64,000 nucleotides of DNA from the NCBI RefSeq assembly GCF_033568475.1, contig NC_133123.1:3658001-3722000 (forward strand), written 5' to 3'. The stretch is from Henckelia pumila. Its lineage: Eukaryota > Streptophyta > Magnoliopsida > Lamiales > Gesneriaceae. The notes under the pieces are model-generated. The model was given only the letters and a program-made list of their open reading frames with translations, did no database searches and was not told where the DNA came from. The translations under genes were made by a program, and so were the position numbers. Shown here one piece after another: positions 11,332-23,961 of this stretch (position 1 is its first letter; the number at the start of each line of letters is the position of its first letter).

Positions 11332-13250
11332 ATGATAGATGGCGACTGCTTCGGCTTACTACTGACTTTGCTAGGACTCCAGAGTCTAGCTAGGTTGTCA
11401 CGGAAGGGAAAAATTCCTCAGGAAAAATAAACAAGTGTTCTTTTTTTCTTTTTCTTTTTTTTTTTTTTGAAATAATAAACAAGTGTTTATACTTTAATAT
11501 ACCAGAAAATACATGGAAAATATCCTCTCTTTTTTCCCCAATAATAATTAAAAATAAATAATATTTAGGTTTCTATCTTACAAATTAATTAAAAATCTAT
11601 TCTTTTATAACTAATTTACAATCAATTTAATAAACTTTACATTTTTTTGAGCAATTTAATAAACCTGAATTAATTATGTACAAGTATCCTAAATACTCGT
11701 TTTCTTTTTTAAGTTTCTCTACAGATCTGCGTTCAACAATATTGCTTCATTAACCATGATGGTATGAAAGGTGTTGCGTAGGGGTGCAAACGAGTCAAAC
11801 AACTCGTGAGCAGTTCAGTCAAAACTCGACTCGAGTTCGGTTTGATCGAGCTCGAGTAGCTCGAATATAAATCGAACTCTAGCTCAAATATTAAATATAT
11901 ATGTTCGAGTAGCTCGCGATAATATATATATATAATATAATATTATATATATATAATTTATTTATTAATATTATTTATTTAAATATATATATTTATTTTT
12001 AGAGTTCGAGCTCGAGTAACTCGAAATATACACGAGTTAAACTATTTGTGAGCAGCTCGGTCAAAACTCGACTCGAGCTCAGTTTGATCGAGCTCGAGTA
12101 GCTTGAACATAAATCGAACTCGAGCTCAAGTATCAAATATATATGTTCGAGTAGCTCGCGATAATATATATATATAATACAATGCATATAATATTATATA
12201 TATATATATAATTTATTTATTCATATTTATTTATTTAAATACATATATTTATTTTTAGAGTTCGAGCTCGAGCTCGAGTAACTCGAAATATACACGAGTC
12301 GAATTCGAATATGAAATTAGTTACTCGATCGAGCTCGAGTTCGAGCAAAAGTATACAAATATAAGTCGAGCTCGAATAGTATGATACTCGATTCGGTTTG
12401 ACTCGTTTGCACCACTAGGGTTGCCTAATTTTATTTTTAAAAAAAACCTGTTTTTTAAAAAAATTATTGCTTAATATTTTTTATCATAATTTAATTTTTT
12501 AATATTTAATATATTATGTCAGTTCTGAAAACTAATACAAAATTAAAAAAACATACAAAATTTATGTATTCAAAAAAATATTACATGTATATGCACATCG
12601 CGTATATTTATGTGTTTTTTTTAAAAAAAAAATAACATGCATACACACATAGCGTACAAGAGATGTTAATTTTAATTAAATATTTTCTTTTACTTCGTGA
12701 CTATGGCATGTATGTTATCTAATTTAAATTTCGGATTTTTATTCTTTGTATCGCATCAAATAAGTAAGAAAATGGTGCATCTTAAATGCCAAAATTAGCT
12801 ATGATGCGGATCCCTTTATATCACGGATTGATAAAACAAAATAACGATTAATTATGATTAATAAGTTTATATCACGGATTGATAAACCAAAATTTTATTT
12901 TCGGACGATTTTTTCGGTTATATGCTAATAATGAACACCCCTAAATACTGCCAGAAGAAACAAAAAATAGGGAAGGGCACAGATGGTGGATAAAGAAAAA
13001 ATAATTAATACTATGAACTACACCAGTAGGCCTAAATATGCAGTGATATGATCTGCACCATACAGACATCAATCTCCAGGCAAAAATGGAGCAAGTATCT
13101 ATGGTAGCTCTTTTCTCTTTATTTCACCTATAATATATTACAAGAATATAAAGCAAGTGCAAATTTCTTGTACATTAAAGGGTTGTCCTGAGATGGGACA
13201 CTTGCAGCACAAGGAAACTTTGCCTTTCAATTTCATCGAGCCAAGATATA
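11332..13250. other. Intergenic, FK promoter to galactosyltransferase 3' end
   Basis: The first few hundred bases should hold the FK 5' UTR and promoter. The middle is taken up by the 635-bp element at 11781-12415. From 12420 to 13100 it is AT-rich with T/A runs; the segment just below 13250 is probably the 3' UTR of the galactosyltransferase. No further gene seen. Confidence 0.6.
11781..12415. mobile_element. TA-flanked MITE-like element, GGGGTGCAAACGAG family, copy 2
   Basis: Starts GGGGTGCAAACGAGTC after TA (11779-11780) and ends GACTCGTTTGCACCAC before TA (12416-12417), so it has about 14-bp inverted termini and a TA duplication. Inside, a unit of about 242 bp is tandemly repeated twice (about 11797-12037 and 12038-12300); each unit has CGAGCTCGAG palindromes and an AT-rich core. 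It is about twice the size of copy 1 because of that duplication. Confidence 0.65.
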
Positions 13251-16200
13251 TTAGAAAACCGCACTCCAAAGAGCATTCTCGCCTTCTCCACATCTTCGGT
13301 GCACCTCTTTAATCCTATCAGCCGAATTGCAAATTCCGCTGCAGCTCCAGTCGAATGAAGCAACACAGATGTTGCCTGCTTGGGCCTTCCACTCACAGTC
13401 TGTGAATGTATAATATATAACATAAATCAACATATCAAACAAATAATTCAAATGCATATTTTAAGACTAGGATATATGTTACCAGGTGGTGTTCCACAAC
13501 ATAATCTTCGGTCATCTATGTGCTCCACATCCAATCCAATGAACCAAGCTCCCAACGACACATCCTCATTTGCATATTTATGCAATACATGCCTACCAAA
13601 ATGAAACTTACACAAAATTCTACATATGTGAACATCTCAAGATAACAAGAAACAAGCCAACACTCACTGATTTATTGATATGTAGGTAGCCAAATCTTTA
13701 GAAATGGCATATAATTGCCCCGTAGCATGACGAAAATACTTGTTTCCTTGCTCACCAAATTTCCAATACTCAGGTTCATGATATCTCACGCCCCTGCCAA
13801 GGAAATGCCAAGATCATGGGCACGTAAGGTCCAGAAAGCGGAAATCCATCACATCAATCTATTAGAAGATATATATTCTAATACTCTTGCTTACTTTTGA
13901 GCCAAGACGGGACCTGATTTCATGCATCCAATATACACCCTTGGTTTGGAACGATGCCTAGCTAGAGTTGCTCCTAAAGTTGCTGCATATTGTGTTCCGA
14001 ACATCCAAATGAGTGGCAGATCGCGAAAAAAAAAAAAAGAAAAGAAAGAAAAAGAAAGAAAGAAGGAAAGGGGAAAAAAAAAACATACACACACACATAC
14101 ACAAAGAAACAAAGAAACAAAAAAACAAAGAAAGAAGCTCCGATTAAATTTTGTTAGCATTTGTTTTGAATGCTTGCGCACTAAACCCTCACTATGTTTG
14201 CTTTTGCAAGATTGGAAAAATTGACTAAAACACAATATAAATGCTTAGGTAGTGTTTGAGAGAGCTTCTAGGAAGCAATTCTCAGCTTGTCAACAAAATT
14301 TCAAAATTTTGTTAAGAAAAAGCTGAGAAATGCTTCCTAAAAGCTCTCTCAAACACTACCTTAAACAGCTTAGTGTTGCCCTACTGAAATCTATAATCCC
14401 AAATCCTAAAACTTCATTGGCTATTTATAATTTATATACACTCCTTACGTGCCATGAACACATGTTGTCATATGTATCTTATACATGCAAACTTTCAAAG
14501 GGAGATTATTTGATGCATACCTATATTTACATGAACATCATCATCAACTTTGACATAAAAATCTGCATCCCAAAGTGCGACAGCGGTGGCAAAATAAGTC
14601 TTAGTCTTCGCTGATAGTTCAAGGTACCCCTCCACATGTTCCTAGTCAACCATTTAACGAAATTGTATAGCTTAAAATAGCCGTTGAATAGCAGAAGTAG
14701 GACTAGACACGAGTTGTTCCCTCATTAGGGAAGTCGAAGGCGCTAAAAAAAAGCAAGATATTCTGAAAAAATAAGCAAGTGTACCAGTCTCAACAAGTCT
14801 CCGTGTTTCTTATCTTCTGCTTCGATAGCTCTATCAAGGATACCACCTGACGTTGCACTAATAACCAGGGGATGCAATGAAAATGGACAACAATTTAAGA
14901 ATCATTCTCATTCAAGTTCTTTGTAATTGAATAAAGGAATAATAATAAGGTGGTGAGAAAGTATCGTTAGAATATATAATCATCACAAAGTTGGAAAACT
15001 AAGATTTAAATTCGTTCAGAGACATTCCATGATACTTCACTTGTTTTTAACCAATAGCTATGGCAGCAATTGAATGAAAGAGTAGAGCAGCCATTTTTGT
15101 ATGAAAAATCAAGTGCAAATGGTATTCTCATGTAACTTATTAGCTAAAAATTATTGTCCAACACAATGAGAGCAATCGAAATAAATTTCAAATGAGCAAG
15201 AATAACACTATAACAGTCACTCGAAATTGCTTAACATCAACAAATATAACTATTTCCCACCTGTGACCAATCACAAATCGAATGACGATGCCCTTTTCTC
15301 CCTCAAGCCTTTTGCGTTTATCACCTGAATTTATATGAAGAAGAACGAGTTAATGAAAAGGAACAAAAACAGAGAGCACCGAGAGACAAAGTTATTGTTT
15401 GGGATAGCTTCTAAAAAACACTTTTCAGCATCTCTTTGACAATTTTCAAAATTTTAAAAATTTTGTTATGGAGAAGCTGAGAAAGAATTGCTTTTTAGAA
15501 AATCTCTCAAACACTACCAAAATATATTAACTCAATTTCAATCACCTTCTAGCATCCACGTAGCACGCACCGAGTCTCTCCTCTTTCTACTGCTAAAGGC
15601 AGTATTTATGCCCACCACCATCAAGTATTTTCTTTTTTTGGTTAATTCGGGCATCTTCAGGTCTTCGGAGATGGGAGAACCACTGAGTAAGGAATCCTGT
15701 ACAGCCCTGGCTGCAGCTAATTCCATCTCCAAATTTGAAATTGTTTTATCTAAAGTTCTGCACATTGTAAGTGAGCTTAAGTGATGCAATTTATGTCACT
15801 GATGAACATTAAAAATTATTCAAGGTCTAAGGAGCCTACTCAATTGCATGTTGAGACTTTGAAACTTCACTTAATATAGTCTTGGACTCACCCTTTACAT
15901 CCTTCTGATAAATAGAAAATGATTAATAATATAAAGTGATGAACCTTTCAACTAATATAAAGACACCATGACTAAGCAAATCCCTTTACAATGAGAGTAA
16001 AGTTCAACTAGTTACTACATGAGTACTCACAACAGTTGGATCACAACCATCTGAAACCAAACTGAGTTTCTCTTCTCCTGCCCCAGTCAACCGTGATATA
16101 TCTTTAGCTTCGGGCTCTGCCCACATTCTGTCACCAATAAATTTAAAGCAGTCAAGCTACGCCCACAGGAAGTCCTATGCAACAAAAGGAACAAGTGGAA

Positions 16201-16869
16201 CAAACTCGTAGAGGCTGTTTCAATAACAAGCAAATAAATAGATTTTGCACAATAGTTTCCGAGTTTAAGTTAGAAGTGTCAGTTCCAGCTTGACGTAATG
16301 TTTTATCACATGCTAAATCTTGAGAGATCCTCGCAAAATATTTCTCCCACTAAAACCACATCTTCCCATTGATGGTAATAAAGAAATTTTACATCTGTGA
16401 CAAGCCAAATCATCTTTAAGGTACCTAAATGTCCTAGATAAGGTAGACTATAAAAAATTTCTAAGTGAAATTGAATGGCATTAAAAAACCGTCTGTTAAC
16501 TTTTAGATGCAGGAAGTGATAGGCAGCACGAGTGGAACTTTTTGTTAATAATTGGATCATAATCAATTTAACTTTCAAGAAACCACACCAAGAAGTCTAC
16601 GACCACCTACATAAATTGATAATCATAGGCTGTCATGATTACCAATCACTAACCAAAATTTATAGTCATCAGACTCCATATTATACAAGTTAAATAAGGA
16701 TTACATATGAAATAGTTCCATTTAGCAAGTTTAGTTCGAAATTGAAAATATCAAACCTGTCGGTGAAGAGCATCCCTGCACAGAAACATCCAATACAAAG
16801 GAAGATTGTGAGTTTTCTGGGAACCACATTCTTGGAAGTTGACTCCACCCCTCTGCTCTTCCAAGACAT
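13251..16869 (-). CDS. Beta-1,3-galactosyltransferase (CAZy GT31), complete, 11 exons
   Basis: Type II Golgi glycosyltransferase adding beta-1,3-galactose to glycans, of the Arabidopsis B3GALT1-6 type. Exons (minus): 16869-16757, 16127-16031, 15904-15840, 15757-15546, 15324-15261, 14857-14785, 14641-14521, 13982-13895, 13793-13668, 13592-13483, 13399-13251. Phases join and introns are GT-AG; 405 residues, near the family's usual 400. Seen in order: [13 protein letters not shown] start, a membrane anchor at about residues 18-36, the DUF4094 region with [20 protein letters not shown], then the galactosyltransferase domain with [20 protein letters not shown], the catalytic metal-binding aspartates D241-D243 in [53 protein letters not shown] and the C-terminal cysteine-rich tail with CCGTPPDCEW. 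Closest by memory to Arabidopsis B3GALT2. Two Tourist-like MITEs sit in its introns. No defect seen. Confidence 0.94.
14248..14360. mobile_element. Tourist-like MITE (PIF/Harbinger), copy 1
   Basis: A 113-bp foldback element with nearly perfect arms: left GGTAGTGTTTGAGAGAGCTT, right its reverse complement. Flanked by TTA on both sides (14245-14247, 14361-14363), the 3-bp duplication of PIF/Harbinger elements. It lies in the intron between exons 14641-14521 and 13982-13895. Confidence 0.85.
15395..15518. mobile_element. Tourist-like MITE (PIF/Harbinger), copy 2
   Basis: Same family as the copy at 14248: right end CTCTCAAACACTACC is kept, the left end (TTGTTTGGGATAGCTTCT) is more diverged, and the core CAAAATTTTAAAAATTTTGTTA is again palindromic. 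TTA precedes it at 15392-15394. Located in the intron between exons 15757-15546 and 15324-15261. Confidence 0.7.
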
Positions 16870-19139
16870 TATTTTATTCTTCAATTTAAACTCCCAATTG
16901 CTCAAATTAAGCACACCCCATATCAACTTTCACTAAATTCAGAGAATCCACTAAAAAAAAGGATCAAAGGTGATATCTTTCGCTTGATAGCTACCGATTT
17001 GCAGTAACCAATTCAAGAACACAAGGATCAGAACACCCAAAAAAAATAAAATTAAAACAACAAAAAGCTACACAACTGTCGCACGCAAAACAGCGTGCGA
17101 TTTCTTACGCAGACTTCAAAACAAGATTGGAGAGATCAGAAAGAAAGAAAAGAAAGAAAGAAAGAAAAGCTAAAAAAGAAACAATGCTAGAAGATTTCCA
17201 GTGATTCGCTTTTTGCCAAGTCAATGGGACTTCTCTGAGCTTGTATTAATGATCTCCAAAGTGGGCAGTACAATTTTATCTGAACCTGAATTTATGTAGA
17301 GGTGTATTCTTCAATCCGTGATACTTAATTTCTAAAACGGAATATAGACGAAGAATTGAAGAAGACGAGTAAGTAGGAGTGGAGGTGTGTTCAATCTGCC
17401 AAGGCAAGAATAGACCCACCGCCCAACTCAACTGCTCTCTGTTCCATTCCTTTATTATTATTAATTTTATTCTGCATTTTTTCCTAAATCTTAATAATTT
17501 GACACTAAAACTACCTTTTTGTTTTTTGTTTTTAATTACACACATATATATATATATATATGTTATGAGAAGTATATTGAATTATATGTATATATGATTT
17601 CATGTATATTCACAAACATCTCTACATATTATTCATTTCTAACTTGAAAAATAGAACAGTGTAAGTGAAGAATGAAAAGAAATAGACAAACTCAGTGCCC
17701 ATATAAAATAAACTTTGGGAAAGGGAATAATATTGAGTAGCATAAATTTTTGTCAAGAATTATGGTTTTTTTTTTAACTTTAAAATAATATATTATAGTT
17801 GATATCTATTGTAACTTATAATCCATCTAACACCAAAGTTTTAAATTTGAGATAAAGTTTTGAGTTCTAAAATCAATAATCACTCATCGACAATACAAAA
17901 AATATTGTAGTTTATCGATCGGTGAAATTGACATTTGAATTATCATTTTTATTCAATTTATACACTCAAGAGAGGCGGAATCCTTTTTTAAAATATTAGA
18001 ATAAACTTCTAGCCGTCGGCAAAACAACTATATTTTTCCCTTTTAATTTCTATATCACAAATGTTTTTCCATGAATCAATAATTAGTCATGCTCATACAC
18101 ATGGTGCACGTGTAACGAACATGGGTCTCTCTTCAGAATTATCGAAGTTTATTTACAGGTCATAGCCAACTTTAAGTACGTTGGCCAATTTCTTTCTTTT
18201 TTTTTTTCTTCTTATGTTTATTTAATTAAATATTTATTATTGTTATATAGAATATATTAATCGGGAAAAGCTTTAAAAACAATGAAACACTCCATTACTG
18301 GTCGATTACATTTTTTTAATCCATTCAATGAATATAATTAATATATCAGATGATTAAATAAACTGTTACATTGCTCCAATTATTTTCCTGGGATGGAGCA
18401 GTAGGTGACGAGTAGTTCTCTTTTAGAAGCAGCTGCAAATTATGGTTGAAGTGGGTGGACAGCTTGCCACACGATCGGTTCGAAATTTCAATCTCAGTTG
18501 CTACTTTATAGTATTGTTTTAATATATGGTCAAATTGAGATATTTTATGAAATATAAAATCTCAAATATTTTGTGATCGATATCACTTGAAGTAGCCCAG
18601 AAAAGGGAGGGAAAAAACCTTAAGTAGCACTTTAATGAAACCCCAATCCCTTGATTTTAATACAACTTTTTTAGTTTGCTTGATAATTAAAAGCAAGGGC
18701 CGTCATGGTTTGAGACTTGCGTGTAATAATATATGAATATTAGGTATTGCAGATATTTTATTTTTAAAATTTATTTATGATATTGATCACAAAATTAAAT
18801 ATGACATGAGATTTAGTCAGATGTGAAATGTAATTTTGAAACTATTTTTTTTTTCTTCCAAAAATTAATTAAAAATAATATAGATATATATAAATAAAAG
18901 GGATTTTGTCTTGTATCTTTACATGTAATTTTAAGTGTACATGTCTCCTCCACATGATTGACAATCCTAGGCTCCACGCAAAGAAGCAAACTCAATCAAT
19001 GCATTGGTTCTGTGTACTCGTAACTTTTTTTTTTAACGCAAATTGCATAACTATTCAAAATAGAGAAATACCCGAGGGATGACTTGACGACAGGTTAATA
19101 TCCTATCTTGTACAATCAGACATAGAACCAATCGATCTT

Positions 19140-19445
19140 GCTAATATATGCGTTGTCTGATTCGCTAATTTATGGACAAAAGATAATGAACAAGATAGTA
19201 GTTTCGACGCAATCTTCCCGTAAGAAACTCAAACAAGAAACGTCCAATGCTACCGAATTTACCACTAAAAGTGTATTCGATTCGATGATAACATTAGAAA
19301 GATTATTGAGTTCTTTTAGCCAAGTGAAGGCCTCACGAACTCGTACTTTTATTACACCGATAGATTTGTTACACATAAAAATATTCATTTTCATTGAAAA
19401 ACGCATTCCAAATAAATTAATAATTGTGTGTTTGTTGAGTTCCAC
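19140..19445 (-). pseudogene. LINE-type RNase H (RVT_3-like) fragment
   Basis: Minus-strand translation includes REAFTWLKELNNLSNVIIES followed by NTLLVVNS, the helix plus ExDS/LLV pattern of the RNase H-like domain found at the 3' end of many plant LINEs. The usual ESDS is ESNT here, removing one acidic residue. No reverse transcriptase precedes it, so it is a truncated relic about 90 codons long. Alternative: a stand-alone RNase H-like host gene fragment. Confidence 0.5.
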
Positions 19446-20211
19446 AAAAATTCATTGTTATTATTATTTTTTTTAGCAGCTTGTAATTTTCTTCCTTAAC
19501 AACACAAGATCAATTCTTATGTCTGTGGCTTCTATGCTACATCAAATGAATGTCATTCGATATAACTATGATCTTCGAAATTCATCCAACATATATATAT
19601 AGTTATGATGTTCACTCGATATATTTATGATCTTCGAAATTTATCTAACACAGATCCTTGAATCGACGAAGAGCGTTGATCAGTCGAATGCCCACTGGAT
19701 GAGGGCGAAATTAATCTTGTGTTACTTGACTTATTACTCACTTCCACTGTATCAAAAAATCAAATAATATTGGAAAACAAAAAAACAAAATAATAATAGT
19801 CTCTCGTCCATAAATCATAAGCAAACAGATGGGGGCATAGGTTCCCTATAGCACCTTTTTAACACGCTTCTCCTACCGCTATATATGAGCAAACGAGAGC
19901 CACACAAATATAATATTCACATCATTATTTTTAATTTAAAATAATATCACAAAGAATCGAAAATTTTAAAACCAGGAAAAATATTTCAAAAAATTATATG
20001 GTAAATTTCTATATATTTACGTGAACAAAAATACTTTAAAGCAGTGAATATTACTTTATATTACATGAATAATATTTGTTTAAAAAATATAAAAACAAAT
20101 GAAGAACTTTATTTTATTATAATTAACCCATCTTGTTGTATGTATAACATGATTTTCAACGAGCTTAAAATTATTTCGTTTATAAAAGCATTAATATCAA
20201 ACAATGTAAAG

Positions 20212-20215
<4 letters not shown>

Positions 20216-20250
<35 letters not shown>
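20216..20250. repeat. (TA)n microsatellite
   Basis: About 16 uninterrupted TA units immediately beside the foldback MITE at 20251. Another TA tract flanks the related MITE at 51641, suggesting that the family inserts into TA repeats. Confidence 0.9.
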
Positions 20251-20252
<2 letters not shown>

Positions 20253-20388
20253 CTTTCAAGTGCCTACTTATCATGCCTACTATCATGTTCATCAATGATG
20301 TGACATTATTTAATTGGATGTGATAAAGATGTGATCCAATAGAATAGTATCACATCATTTATGGACATGATAAGTGGACACATTTTTT
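20251..20388. mobile_element. Foldback MITE, copy 1
   Basis: Inverted arms: left reads CAAGTGCCTACTTATCATGCC, and the right (read on the other strand) GTGTCCACTTATCATGTCCA. The inner ATCCAATAGAATAGT and GATGTGATA segments are shared with the copy at 51641-51807. It abuts a TA microsatellite, so the target duplication cannot be defined. Confidence 0.65.
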
Positions 20389-20399
20389 GTCGGCAACAT

Positions 20400-20960
20400 A
20401 AAAAATTTAGTCTCCGATCCAACAAAGATTCATAGATGGCGAACGTTGCGGGCCTGTTTCCGAAGCCATTCCTACTAGCTAGGCTTCCATCGATGAAGAT
20501 ATCGAAGTTTATATATCTCAACAAGTCCATCCAAATCAAGCCACCCACCCACCCACCCGAGTCCGTTTTCGAGCCCTTGCATCTTCGCGGCGCCGGCACT
20601 GTGCGTTGCCGCGTGTGAGCTCTCGTCGGAGGCGAGCGCAGCCAAGCCATGGCCGCAGCATCGGCTATACATATATCTCATGCACGCCGCGGCGTACGCG
20701 CGCTCGCGAGCACCTTCCGTTGATGGATAGGTCCACAGCTAGCCAATGGTTCGATTCCACACGTACAGATTCAACCCCAACATCGAGCTTTTAACCGGAG
20801 ATACATGGAATGATCCCATTCGGGGATCGAGCTTCTGTCTAGATCCATGAACGTAACGTGCCACGCAGCGATCCGGGAAAAATCCGTCGTGTGAGTGATC
20901 GTATATCCATGAGCCGCTTTCTGGGCTTTGTTAATTGAGTCGCATGCAGTATAGACTTTC
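20400..20960. other. GC-rich island of unknown nature
   Basis: A 560-bp segment clearly richer in G+C than the surrounding several kilobases, with runs such as GCCGCGGCGTACGCGCGCTCG. Short open frames exist on both strands (plus 20436-20618; minus 20475-20681 and 20771-20962), but none shows a family motif or splice structure I recognise. Could be an exon of an unannotated gene, a noncoding transcript, or a transposed gene fragment. Confidence 0.4.
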
Positions 20961-23412
20961 AACGGGGAATTTATGGATTCACACCCTCTATTAATTATCT
21001 TATATTATGTTTTCTTTCAAATGTCATTTTCTTTAGTGTGTTTCCAAAATTTATTACCATCTCCGTCACGTGTCAACAGACAAGTGTCTTTTTTCACACA
21101 AATTAATAAATTTATTGAGAAAATAAATTTTCGAAAGAAATTTTTTTATTTTATTTTTATTTAATGAAGATTTTAATATAATAAAATAATTTTACAAGTA
21201 GTTTATGATATTAATTTAATAGAGATAAATTAGTAAAAAAAATATGAAAGATAACATTAAATATGAAAACTAGAGTACTATATATTTGAGACGGATATAA
21301 AAAAAGAAATGTAGTCTAAATCAGTGGAACAGAAGAAGTATCTGTTATTTAGGAGAAAGGCTAGCTTTAAAAAAAAGCTATAATTGGATTGTGCTACATA
21401 TTATTTTTCAAATTTATTAATACAATATGATTTTTAATATTTCAATCAGTTTAACTAAACTTATAAGTGATTAATATTCTATGTATGCTTTTGATTATAC
21501 GTTTTATGAAGCAAGTGACACATTTCGAATTCGAGGACTCCGAATTGTGAAAATGAAGAAAAACTTAATATAATGTCACTGAAATGATGTCACAAAACCA
21601 ACCTTTCTTAATTATGAAATTTTCGAAATAAAAAGGTCGATGGATCATGGGACATGGTCTATGCAGGTCCATAAATTTAAATATACGATTTAAATTAGAA
21701 TAATAACAATCACACATCTATTGTGCTCTTTTTTTTTTTTTTTTTGTTGAAGTTAATGCATAAAATTGTGGACTGTAAGGTTAGCTGTTTTGTTAATCTA
21801 TATGTTGATGATGTATTCCCATTGTTTATCTCTACAAAACCATTAGCAATAAAACACCAATAAGATTCTAATAATAATATAATTACGATTAAGTTTCTTA
21901 TGAGATGATTTTACGAATTTTTATTCGTAAGACGAATCAATTCTGTTCATATTTACAATAAAAAGTAATACTTTTGACATAAAAACAATATTTTTTTTCC
22001 AAAAGTGACTCAAATATATCTTTAACACAAAATTGACACGTAAAAATGTCTCACATGAATTTTTGTGTATAATTATTATACGAACTGTTTTATGTCATTA
22101 ATCAGTTAATCACAATTTATAATAAAAAGTTTAGGAAAATGCTACATGTAGCATTGTACAAAAGGTTAACATGACGCCATACTCGTTTTCCAAATTTTAT
22201 TCATTACCATATATTGATTAATTGGATGTGGACAATATATATATGTCAATATCTAGTAATAAAAAGGCTCCAATTAATCCACTTTTGCGTGCTTAACCAC
22301 AATAATTCTACCTAATCGATCGTCCACAATCAAGTATATTAAATGGATTCACAATAAGACAAAAGTGAAGTCAATCACAATATTTTAGAGCATGATCGTG
22401 TACTTTTTTTTGAGTGCTTGTGTAATTAAATCTAAGGTTGTGTTTCAATAGAAAGATTTTATAGTTTCATTGATAATAATGAAATAATATATTAGATCTT
22501 AAATTCATATAATATTTATTTATATATTAGTTATATAAAATATAATGTATTTTAATCAACACTATTATTATTATTATAATGTAAACTTAAAATACATCAT
22601 AATTAAAATAAAATAATATATAAACATAAAACAGATGAATTTGAAGTTTATGATATTACAATTTTTATACAACAAAAACACATTATAATTGGAGCTTTTT
22701 TATTTAAATTCCTCGATCCCCATCCAAACGAACCTAAGATTCTTTAGAAATAATTTTAACTCAATAAATTTTGTAAGGATGAAAACCAAATTAATTAAAT
22801 CGAAAACGGTAAAGATAATTTTATAAAAGACGATACTCTCTGTGTTTTTTTTCCTTTTATATTTCATTACACATACGGAATACTATTTTTAAACATAAAA
22901 CACACACTAAGTACTATAATTTACCAAAGAAATGCACGATTTTAGTGATTTGCTTCGGGTCCCTTGGGTTCTGCATTAATCATACTAGTACAAAGTTCAA
23001 AAATTTCAAGAAAGAAAGAAAACATAGACGAAATTTCCTAAATGCGTTGATAAATAATGTACATAGAATGGATATATACACAAATTTTTAAATAGAACAA
23101 ACGCGGCATCACGAAAATACATGGAATTTGCCCCAAGCTGCTAGCTGTACAATATTACCAGTGAGCGGAGGGGAGACACATTTATATTACAGGAAAAAAA
23201 AATCGACCATTACGACAGCTTCGTATCCTTTGTGCGCCGTAATATATGTATCTACGATTTTCTAACGTAAAAAATGTACAGTTTTTAATACTTTGAGCGA
23301 AATATTTACAATTTTTCCGAAGAATCAAGTGCCTGTGTGCTATTAATTCTTAAATAATTCGTCACAGTATGTATATACACACCATGTGTCCATGTTTGAT
23401 GATTGATGAGGG

Positions 23413-23961
23413 CTACCAGCGGTTTGATTTTGATTCGAGAAATCCAGTTTTAGTCAAAACGGCGTTTCGCACACTGAGTAAATCTCTGCCTTTGAGAGTC
23501 CTTCCGGCACCTTCGCACACAGAAGATGAAGGCCGTATTTTCTTGGCGATCCATATATGAGGAGGAATCAGGATACTCCCTTCGATTTCTCCATCATCAT
23601 AATCTTCTTCTTCAATGTCGCTGTTCCACCTGTTTCGTGCAAATCCACGCCCCTTGGAATCTGCATCCAGCCAAAAACGAGAATTGTCGTAGGTTTCTGA
23701 ACACCTGGGTATGCTCAAAGGTGTTGTCCGCGGGCGACGTCGAATGATTTCGGGTTCGTTGGCAATGTAAGAATATTTGTCTGGATTCGATATTGCGCTG
23801 ACGGGGTATTGGAGGCTTTTGGACATGTAATTCTTGTCCCTGGAAATGGAATCCTGTAATTCCTGAAAAGCTCCCCACACATGCTCCTCTTGGAATTCTT
23901 CGTTTTTTAACGATGTCCAGCCGCTGCTTCCAGGGCTGTATAAACCGTATTTATTCTCCAT
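23413..23961 (-). CDS. Senescence regulator S40-like protein (DUF584)
   Basis: Plant-specific S40 family protein, usually nuclear and induced in senescence and stress; biochemical role unknown. The coding part is one exon of 182 codons from the ATG at 23961 (MENKYGLYSPG). The C-terminal DUF584 signature is intact: EGSILIPPHIWIAKK, then GAGRTLKGRDLLSVRNAVL and TKTGFLE. An acidic stretch SDIEEEDYDDGEIEG precedes it. The N-terminal half is low-complexity, as usual. An in-frame ATG lies further upstream at 24015, but 23963 follows a good acceptor (TTTCTAG) and a donor GTAACT occurs at 24085, so an intron in the 5' UTR (23964-24085) is likely and the later ATG is preferred. The gene stands alone between AT-rich spacers. 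Confidence 0.9.
   Translation of the reverse strand: MENKYGLYSPGSSGWTSLKNEEFQEEHVWGAFQELQDSISRDKNYMSKSLQYPVSAISNPDKYSYIANEPEIIRRRPRTTPLSIPRCSETYDNSRFWLDADSKGRGFARNRWNSDIEEEDYDDGEIEGSILIPPHIWIAKKIRPSSSVCEGAGRTLKGRDLLSVRNAVLTKTGFLESKSNRW

Larger units (their letters stand above)
16870..23412. other. Long AT-rich gene-poor region
   Basis: From 16870 to about 17450 is the likely 5' UTR/promoter side of the galactosyltransferase (a GA/AAAG-rich tract at 17140-17180). The rest is AT-rich with many T and A runs. Items that could be named are an RNase H-like LINE relic (19140-19445), an AT microsatellite with a foldback MITE (20216-20388) and a GC-rich island (20400-20960). From 21000 to 23400 nothing is recognisable; the last part is probably the 3' UTR of the S40 gene. 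Confidence 0.55.

Noticed and set aside
13922-14224. Lysine-rich 100-codon plus-strand open frame
   Set aside because: Formed by an intron polypurine tract next to a galactosyltransferase exon read on the wrong strand.
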